Source: Candidatus Fermentibacterota bacterium
GTDB lineage: Bacteria > JAFGKV01
Direction of reading: 5' to 3'
DNA: 9,633 bases
Assembly: GCA_030620115.1 (NCBI GenBank)
Contig: JAUXFG010000147.1
Coordinates: 1 to 9,633, forward strand
The notes beneath the pieces were generated by a model that worked only from the letters and a program-made list of their open reading frames with translations, was not told the DNA's origin and did no database searches. The translations under genes and the position numbers were made by a program. Positions 4,461 to 9,633 of the stretch are shown piece by piece; position 1 is the stretch's first letter; every line of letters starts with the position of its first letter.

Positions 4461-5507
4461 GTGGCCTACGTCGACATAAGGAATCTCACGGTCAAGTATG
4501 ACGATGTTGAAGCACTCAGTGACTTCAGCATAGACTTGAACCGTGATGATCTTCTCGCCGTATTGGGACCATCGGGAAGTGGCAAATCCACATTGCTCCA
4601 TGCCATCTCAGGCCTTATCCCCATCGTGTCTGGAGAGATCACCATATCCGGCAGGCAACTTGACAAGCTGCCCCCCGGAAAGCGGCATATTGCTATGGTT
4701 TTCCAGGATGGCGCCCTCTTCCCACACCTTTCCGTGCAGGCGAATATCGAGCTTCCCCTCAAAGCAGGGAAAATACCAAAGGCTCGAAGAAAAGAACATG
4801 TGCACCGGATCGCCAAGCTACTGGAACTGGAAACCTTGCTGGGGCGCAGGCCGAACCAGATCTCAGGCGGTGAGCAACGTCGGGTGGCCATGGCACGTGC
4901 GCTGATCAAGCGGCCGGACATTTTTCTCCTGGACGAGCCACTGGCCTCTCTGGACCCATGGCTGAGACACAAGATGGGGCAAGAGCTGGTTGAGCTGCAT
5001 GACCGGTTAAATGTACCGATCATACATGTGACCCACGATCAAGCCGAAGCATTGGGCCTGGGCACCAGGATTGCCATAATCAATAAGGGGAGGATCCAGC
5101 AGATAGGCAGCCCGGATGATGTGTATGACCGTCCGAAGAACACCTTCGTTGCCACGTTTGTTGGTCATCCTCCCATGAATCTCCTCTCGCCTTCAGCGCT
5201 CTCTCCCGAGGAGATGAATCTTTTGTTTCCCCATGGTCGTAGGCCCTCCTCCGTCGATGTGCTGCTGGGGTTTCGTCCTGAAGATGTCCGAGTCGAGGAA
5301 GGCAGGGGCTTCGTGCTCCAGATGAGGCAGGTTCAAGGCCATGAACAGATCGCAGTATTCACCGCCCAAGGAAAGAGAATTACCGCTCGTTTGAAGCGTG
5401 GGAAACCATTGCAGCAGGGGAAAACCTATGACTTGAGTGTCCCGCATGGTCCCGTGCATGTCTTCGACGCCAACACAGGGAACCGGATGGGGAACATTTC
5501 CCCATGA
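4461..5507 (+). CDS. Sugar ABC transporter ATP-binding protein (MalK/UgpC family)
   Basis: A 348-residue ATPase that would drive carbohydrate import on the cytoplasmic face of the permease pair. It shows Walker A GPSGSGKST (36-44), Q-loop Q82, signature ISGGEQ (134-139, first position Ile rather than Leu), Walker B IFLLDE (154-159), D-loop SLD (163-165) and H-loop H192. The C-terminal 110 residues form the MalK-type TOBE domain, with FVGHPPMNLL and GFRPEDV. GTG 4461 is preferred: GGGAGG lies five bases upstream and the protein then starts AYVDIRNLTVKYD as the family does. The ATG at 4425 would add 12 residues unlike it. First gene of a five-gene operon; its TGA overlaps the next ATG. The full regulatory domain suggests it could also serve other CUT1 permeases, but no inducer-exclusion residues can be judged here. 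Confidence 0.92.
   Translation: MAYVDIRNLTVKYDDVEALSDFSIDLNRDDLLAVLGPSGSGKSTLLHAISGLIPIVSGEITISGRQLDKLPPGKRHIAMVFQDGALFPHLSVQANIELPLKAGKIPKARRKEHVHRIAKLLELETLLGRRPNQISGGEQRRVAMARALIKRPDIFLLDEPLASLDPWLRHKMGQELVELHDRLNVPIIHVTHDQAEALGLGTRIAIINKGRIQQIGSPDDVYDRPKNTFVATFVGHPPMNLLSPSALSPEEMNLLFPHGRRPSSVDVLLGFRPEDVRVEEGRGFVLQMRQVQGHEQIAVFTAQGKRITARLKRGKPLQQGKTYDLSVPHGPVHVFDANTGNRMGNISP
5487..5505 (+). promoter_or_regulatory. Perfect hairpin over the first permease start
   Basis: ATGGGGAA (5487-5494) pairs perfectly with TTCCCCAT (5498-5505) around a CAT loop. The left arm holds the only Shine-Dalgarno-like GGGGA for the first permease, and the right arm includes the A and T of its ATG at 5504. Folded mRNA would hide both. 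A ribosome finishing the ATPase gene, whose TGA is at 5505-5507, would open the stem, so the hairpin would enforce translational coupling. The pairing is seen; the role is inferred. Confidence 0.4.
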
Positions 5508-6364
5508 CTAACCCTCCCCGCGGCCTCGTGCTTCTCTCCCTGGTGGCGGTGGGTTTCATCGTGATCACCACCGTGCTCCCTTCATGCTATGTGCTGGGAA
5601 TGAGTATGAAGCCCCTGGAGGTAAAGGCCCCCTCACTGGCGAGCTATCAACGCATATGCGCTGATCCGCTCTATGGGAAGGCCACGGCAAACACCGTTTT
5701 CTTTGCAATCGTTAGCGCGCTGGTGCAGATGGCGGCCGGCTTCCTTCTGGCAAAGGCACTTCTCGCCACGGGCACACGAATCCGAACGCTCTTCTTCGTG
5801 CTTCTTCTCGCCCCCTGGCTTATGTCGGAAATGGCATCGGTGATCATCTGGCGCTGGATCCTTGCGGCCCAAGTTGGCCCTTTGGACCGCCTCGTCACGT
5901 GGTTTGGGTTAGGCAGAATGAGTCTTCTCACGCACACAGAGACGGTGCTGCCTGCCCTCATTCTGGTGGTTCTTTGGCGAGGGCTGGCATTTTCCACCAT
6001 CTTCTGCCTTTCCGCGTTGGTAACCATACCCCATCGGCTCTATCTCGCGGCGAGAATCGAAGGATTGGGCCGGTGGCGAACTTTCTCAATCCTGGAGTTC
6101 CCCGCAGTGAGGAAAGCGCTGATCTCTGTGACGGTGGTCCTATGCATCCATAGTGTGAGCCAATTTACCTTGTCCGCGCGGCTCACCGGCGGGGGGCCCC
6201 TGCACGCAAGCATGATGTTGAGCAACTATCTATTTGAGCAGCTCATCCTCGAGCAGGATCCCTCGATCTCTGCGGCAGGAGGTAGTCTAATCCTGCTGAG
6301 CCTTGCAGTTCTGGCGGCATCGGCGAGCCTCGTGTATAGGTGGAATAGGAACCGTGGGAAATGA
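5504..6364 (+). CDS. Sugar ABC transporter permease (MalF/UgpA type)
   Basis: A 286-residue inner-membrane protein with six likely helices at about 8-30, 63-88, 95-120, 148-172, 204-222 and 259-280. The ATPase-docking EAA loop is at about 180-200 (LAARIEGLGRWRTFSILEFP): the central G and spacing are kept, but the usual EAA and LP positions are LAA and FP. LTGGGP at 227-232 is a hallmark of the first permease of CUT1 systems. It forms a heterodimer with the next gene's product. The start is ATG 5504, overlapping the ATPase stop by four bases; the gene ends in an ATGA overlap with the next permease. There is no large periplasmic insertion like that of E. coli MalF. Confidence 0.9.
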   Translation: MTNPPRGLVLLSLVAVGFIVITTVLPSCYVLGMSMKPLEVKAPSLASYQRICADPLYGKATANTVFFAIVSALVQMAAGFLLAKALLATGTRIRTLFFVLLLAPWLMSEMASVIIWRWILAAQVGPLDRLVTWFGLGRMSLLTHTETVLPALILVVLWRGLAFSTIFCLSALVTIPHRLYLAARIEGLGRWRTFSILEFPAVRKALISVTVVLCIHSVSQFTLSARLTGGGPLHASMMLSNYLFEQLILEQDPSISAAGGSLILLSLAVLAASASLVYRWNRNRGK

Positions 6365-7194
6365 ATCGTTTCAGTGCCCTCCACGTCGCCACTTTGGTTT
6401 GTGCGGCACTCTTCCTTGCCTTCCCCCTGATCTTGGTCTTGGTGGTTACCCTCACGCCGCCCGCCGAACTGTTCGACTCCGTTTTCCGCCTCATTCCGAG
6501 CAAGATATCCCTTGTCAACATCACCACTGCCATCCAACGTGGGCATCTCTTGACATGTCTCAAGAACAGCTTTGTGCTCGCGTTCCTCTCGGCATCTATC
6601 GGAATTGTGATCGGCTTTCCGGCAGCATACATGCTGGCTCGATACAAACTTCCCCACAAGGCGCTGATACTCTCGCTCCTGCTCCTTCTGCGGCTCATGC
6701 CAAAGATGCCCGCCATGGCCGCGTACTACCATCTCGCGTCCATCACAGGGCTTCTCGATCATCTCATCGCCGTGGTGCTCGTCCGGGGCGGCGGTGTATT
6801 GCTCGCCTTGTGGCTCATGAAAGCAGCCATCGAGTCCGTCCCATTGAGCCTGGAACGCTCGGCACTCCTTGATGGCTTCTCGCGCCTTCAAGTCATGACA
6901 CAGGTCACCATCAGGCTCTCGCTTCCCGGAATCGCCACCGCCTTCTTGCTGGAATTCGCTTCGGCCTGGAACAGCTTCTTACTTCCCTTGCTGTTTCTTG
7001 GAAAAGCGGAGAACATGACCGTCTCTTTGGGCATCGACCGATTCCTCTCCGAGAACGCCCTTGAACCAGGCCCGCTCATGGCATTTGCCCTTCTCGTGAG
7101 TCTACCTCTACTTATTCTGTTCCCAAAGATACTCTCGATGACGCTCTCGCCGTATCGTCATCGCCTCTCGAGGAGATCTACATGCAAGCAATGA
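6361..7194 (+). CDS. Sugar ABC transporter permease (MalG/UgpE type)
   Basis: A 277-residue second permease subunit. Hydrophobic segments lie at about 8-31, 68-93, 100-122, 130-152, 188-213 and 237-260. The EAA loop is at about 158-190 (ESVPLSLERSALLDGFSRL and then RLSLPG), with E165, D171-G172 and L188-P189 matching the family pattern. AWNSFLLPLLFL after the loop is also typical of MalG-like proteins (family W-N-x-F/Y motif). The start ATG overlaps the previous stop as ATGA. The C-terminal 13 bases overlap the binding-protein gene, whose Shine-Dalgarno sequence lies inside this reading frame. Confidence 0.9.
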   Translation: MNRFSALHVATLVCAALFLAFPLILVLVVTLTPPAELFDSVFRLIPSKISLVNITTAIQRGHLLTCLKNSFVLAFLSASIGIVIGFPAAYMLARYKLPHKALILSLLLLLRLMPKMPAMAAYYHLASITGLLDHLIAVVLVRGGGVLLALWLMKAAIESVPLSLERSALLDGFSRLQVMTQVTIRLSLPGIATAFLLEFASAWNSFLLPLLFLGKAENMTVSLGIDRFLSENALEPGPLMAFALLVSLPLLILFPKILSMTLSPYRHRLSRRSTCKQ

Positions 7195-8456
7195 AACGCA
7201 CAGTTCTCTTTCTACTGCTCACCGTCATCTTACTCGCCGGGTGTGCGAGGCATGAATCCGCATCCAACGAGCTCGTGGTAATGCTCCCTCCATGGTTCTC
7301 GCCCGATGAATCGCGTGCACCGCTCAAGGAAGTATTCGACGTCTTTCGGGAACATAACCCTGAGGCCAAGCTATTGCTCCGCTTCGGCCCGGGCAAGAGT
7401 CTATTACTGTGGCAAAAGATACTCCTCATGGCCAAGGAAAAGCACCTCCCCGATGTACTCATGTTCAAGACGGCCTGGACAAGGGAGCTGACGGCTCGCT
7501 CCATACTGCAACCGCTTCCATCCCCATTCGCTGAGCATATCGTCTCGTCGATCGACCCTCGGTTGATCCCCCAATGCGTGACCGGGGACACGGTATGGGC
7601 GGCGCCATACGACCTTGATGTCCGGTTATTGCATTATAGGAAGGATCTTGTGGAGGAAGCAGGTCTTCCACACCCCCATGCGGGTTGGACCTATGAGGAG
7701 TTCATTTCCTGCGCCCAGGCGTTGACAAGAGACCTTGATGGCGATGGGGAAATCGATGTATGGGGCTTTGCGGCACCCGGTGCACGATCGCTCAGCACCG
7801 TTGCGCAGCTCCTGCCCTGGGCGTGGACCTTGGGCGCCGAGTTCCATGAAGGGCATATCTGTCGATTGGACCAAGAATCGCTGGCAAATGCGCTTGGAAT
7901 CTATCGATTCCTTCGGGACAGCGTCTGCGTGGCTCCGCCGGACCTTCACATGCTCGAGCAGGCAGACGTGTTCCAGGGGCTCGTATCAGGCCGTTTTGCC
8001 ATGACCGAAGGGGGCTCGTGGGAAATCAAGATGATAGAGCAGGTGAGCCCTCACGCGGGCAAATTCGATCAAGTCATTCTGCCCTCGATAAACACGGAAC
8101 CTGCGATTACCGCAAGCGATGGATGGGCCTTTGGCATCACCACTTCCGAGCCAAGTAAGATTGATGCCGCATCAGAGCTGTTGGGGCTTCTTTGCTCCCC
8201 GGAACATCAGAAGAATAAACTCCAGGTCAACGGATGGTTGCCGGTTCTCAAGGCCGGCATTCCATGGGTCGAAGAAGAACTTGGTGCAGAAGTCGCCTTA
8301 GCCCTACGCTCGTACAAGCCTGTTCCTGGCGGTCCTGCCTGGCCCAAGACCGCCATGCTTCTTGCAGACGCTCTTCAGCAGGTCCTTGTGGGAGATGCAC
8401 AACCGAAGGACGCGCTCCGCGAAGCACAGATTCGACAGGAAGGAAAAGCAAGATGA
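7182..8456 (+). CDS. Sugar-binding lipoprotein (extracellular solute-binding family 1)
   Basis: A 424-residue binding protein of the CUT1 importer. A type II signal peptide is clear: MQAMKRTVLFLLLTVILLAG before C21, the lipidated cysteine (LLAGC lipobox), so it should be anchored on the outer face of the inner membrane. Family features include LKEVFDVFREHNPEAKLLL, WAAPYDLDVRLLHYRKDLVEEAG, YEEFISCAQALTRDLDGDGE with an EF-hand-like D-x-D-x-D loop (184-192) preceding VWGF, and GRFAMTEGGSWEIK. ATG 7182 is favoured over ATG 7191 because AGGAG lies six bases upstream. It overlaps the permease gene by 13 bases. The ligand cannot be predicted; the family takes oligosaccharides, polyols and glycerol phosphates. 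It is unusual that the binding-protein gene comes fourth and has no visible promoter of its own. Confidence 0.92.
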   Translation: MQAMKRTVLFLLLTVILLAGCARHESASNELVVMLPPWFSPDESRAPLKEVFDVFREHNPEAKLLLRFGPGKSLLLWQKILLMAKEKHLPDVLMFKTAWTRELTARSILQPLPSPFAEHIVSSIDPRLIPQCVTGDTVWAAPYDLDVRLLHYRKDLVEEAGLPHPHAGWTYEEFISCAQALTRDLDGDGEIDVWGFAAPGARSLSTVAQLLPWAWTLGAEFHEGHICRLDQESLANALGIYRFLRDSVCVAPPDLHMLEQADVFQGLVSGRFAMTEGGSWEIKMIEQVSPHAGKFDQVILPSINTEPAITASDGWAFGITTSEPSKIDAASELLGLLCSPEHQKNKLQVNGWLPVLKAGIPWVEEELGAEVALALRSYKPVPGGPAWPKTAMLLADALQQVLVGDAQPKDALREAQIRQEGKAR

Positions 8457-9442
8457 TGATCACGCAGACCCCGCTCAGGATTAGCCTGGCGGGAGGTGGG
8501 ACTGATTTCTCCAATTTCTTCGCGCATCATGGTGGCGCCGTAGTGAGCTCGGCAATCGACAAGTATGTATACGTCATCATAAAGGAACGATTCGATTCAT
8601 CGATTGTGGTGAATTACTCCAAGAAAGAAATCGTTGACTCCGTCTCTGACATCAGGCATGAGCTTGTGCGGGGCGCCATGGAGATCACCGGCCTCTCCAG
8701 CGGTGTGGAGATCACCACATTGGCGGATATTCCGTCTCAGGGGAGCGGCCTTGGCTCTTCGAGCAGCGTGACCGTGGGCCTCCTCCACGCATGCCACGCC
8801 TATGGCGGAAGACTCGTGGACGCACGCAGCCTTGCGCAAGAAGCGTGCGAGATCGAGATACAGCAAGCACACAAACCCATTGGTCTTCAGGACCAGTATA
8901 TCGCGGCCTTCGGACATCTCTGTCTGATACAGTTTCAGAAGAATAAGACCGTTGTCATACGCCGTCTGCAGATGACCGAATCAGCCCGCCGCAGGCTGGG
9001 GGACAATATGCTCCTGTTTTTCACAGGTCGGACCAGATCCTCCGCCAGCATCCTCGCGGAACAGAAAAGGAGAACGGCCCAGAATACACCGCTCCTTTGC
9101 AGCCTCGCATCATTGGCTCTCGAACTTGCCGCCAGTCTGGAGAAAGGAGAGGTGGAGGCAACGGCGTACGCCCTGGATGAAGGATGGAGATTGAAGAGAC
9201 AACTTGCTTCGGGTATTGCGGACGAGGCTTTGGATCGACTCTATGAACGCGCCAAAGCTGCCGGCGCTCTGGGTGGCAAAATCGCCGGCGCCGGCGGAGG
9301 AGGATTCTTGCTCCTGTATGTTCCAGGTCCCCGGCAGGAAGACGTACGCGCAGAGCTATCTGATCTCAGAGAGCTGCCCTTTCACCTCGAACGGGATGGC
9401 AGCAAGGTCATCTTCAACTACCGGGGATACGAAACAAAGTAG
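8453..9442 (+). CDS. GHMP-family sugar kinase, heptose-7-phosphate kinase-like
   Basis: A 329-residue cytoplasmic kinase. Motif 1 is RISLAGGGTDF (9-19) followed by GGAVVSSAIDKYVYV. Motif 2, the ATP phosphate-binding loop, is PSQGSGLGSSSS (94-105). GLQDQYIAAFG (144-154) matches the segment carrying the catalytic Asp region. Motif 3 is AGAGGGGFLLLY (278-289). This set resembles D-glycero-alpha-D-manno-heptose-7-phosphate 1-kinases (HddA), but neighbouring GHMP families share much of it. ATG 8453 gives ATGA overlap with the binding-protein stop and has AAGGAAA upstream; the longer open frame to 8234 is only the shadow of that gene. Coupling to a sugar importer suggests it acts on the imported sugar or a derivative rather than in nucleotide-heptose synthesis (inference). 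Last gene of the operon. Confidence 0.85.
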   Translation: MMITQTPLRISLAGGGTDFSNFFAHHGGAVVSSAIDKYVYVIIKERFDSSIVVNYSKKEIVDSVSDIRHELVRGAMEITGLSSGVEITTLADIPSQGSGLGSSSSVTVGLLHACHAYGGRLVDARSLAQEACEIEIQQAHKPIGLQDQYIAAFGHLCLIQFQKNKTVVIRRLQMTESARRRLGDNMLLFFTGRTRSSASILAEQKRRTAQNTPLLCSLASLALELAASLEKGEVEATAYALDEGWRLKRQLASGIADEALDRLYERAKAAGALGGKIAGAGGGGFLLLYVPGPRQEDVRAELSDLRELPFHLERDGSKVIFNYRGYETK

Positions 9443-9475
9443 CTGGGAATCTCTTCGTCCCAGGTACACATTTCT
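9443..9475 (+). terminator. Weak candidate terminator after the kinase
   Basis: CTGGGA (9443-9448) and TCCCAG (9458-9463) form a 6-bp stem with a 9-base loop directly after the kinase stop. A T-rich but interrupted stretch (ATTTCTTTCT) begins a few bases beyond. The stem is short and the T-tract is not immediate, so it is a possible but poor intrinsic terminator. The rest of the tail to 9633 has no gene. Confidence 0.3.
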
Positions 9476-9597
9476 TTCTACTCGTCGTCCCCATTGGTCT
9501 TGCTCAGATATCCCAACCTAAGTTCACCTCTTCAAAAAGCGAACATCCTTATGTATCAAGGGCTTACGCTGTTCGACTACCGGTTATGGGCACTACA

Positions 9598-9618
9598 GAT
9601 TTTCATATCGTGAAAATT
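9598..9618. repeat. AT-rich inverted repeat near the right edge
   Basis: ATTTTCA (9599-9605) and TGAAAAT (9611-9617) are perfectly inverted around TATCG, with a further G-U pair at the ends. It could be an operator or a hairpin belonging to a gene beyond the window; nothing in view decides this. Confidence 0.3.
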
Positions 9619-9633
9619 CTGCGCCCACGTGGC

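Noticed and set aside
6226-6891. Long minus-strand open frame opposite the permease genes (221 codons)
   Set aside because: It is antisense to two overlapping, clearly conserved permease genes, and its translation is charged low-complexity sequence with no family resemblance.
8234-8452. N-terminal extension of the kinase frame
   Set aside because: This part is the out-of-frame shadow of the binding-protein gene. The kinase motif 1 begins right after ATG 8453, which has its own ribosome site.
9541-9605. Short frame MYQGLTLFDYRLWALQIFIS near the right edge
   Set aside because: Only 20 codons, no ribosome site and no family resemblance.

Overview
The window looks like a stretch of an uncultured bacterium from the Bacteroidota/FCB side of the tree. 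The evidence is a C-terminal type IX secretion (Por) sorting domain on an LVIVD-repeat protein, a DUF4252 protein coded with an ECF sigma factor and its anti-sigma factor, and many short dispersed palindromic repeats between genes. This placement is inferred from domains only; no marker gene is present.

Layout. (1) Positions 1-745 are a decayed junction. The first 47 codons of a REP-associated (Y1/HUH) transposase run on the minus strand off the left edge, with a TGA at codon 3. Back to back with it on the plus strand is the 3' remnant of an LVIVD-repeat T9SS-secreted protein that has lost its N-terminus. (2) Positions 770-899 are a cluster of GC-rich inverted repeats related to a second element at 2720-2812, which has 16-bp terminal inverted repeats. 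(3) Positions 927-2586, minus strand, hold a three-gene operon joined by ATGA overlaps: ECF sigma factor, zinc-finger membrane anti-sigma factor, exported DUF4252 protein. (4) Positions 2927-3533, minus strand, hold a toxin-antitoxin pair. The Phd/YefM-type antitoxin is intact; the PIN (VapC) toxin is frameshifted by an apparent one-base loss in a C-run (G-run on the plus strand). Tandem 11-bp repeats in the leader are good operator candidates. (5) Positions 3534-4424 are about 0.9 kb of mostly non-coding sequence with two inverted pairs of the dispersed CATTCTGAG...GAAGAATCT-type repeat and possibly one small ORF. (6) Positions 4461-9442, plus strand, are a tightly overlapping five-gene operon: MalK-type ABC ATPase, two CUT1 permeases, a lipoprotein sugar-binding protein and a GHMP-family sugar kinase related to heptose-7-phosphate kinases. 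(7) Positions 9443-9633 hold no gene that I can see.

The operon in (6) reads as an uptake-and-phosphorylation unit. The lipoprotein captures a sugar outside the inner membrane, the two permeases and the ATPase import it, and the kinase phosphorylates it or a product of it. The substrate cannot be read from the sequence. The operon in (3) reads as an envelope- or stimulus-sensing switch whose output includes the DUF4252 protein. I found no clear novel defence or RNA system. The more unusual points are the transposase/palindrome association, the precise toxin frameshift, a hairpin covering the start of the first permease gene, and the pairing of a heptokinase-like enzyme with a CUT1 importer.
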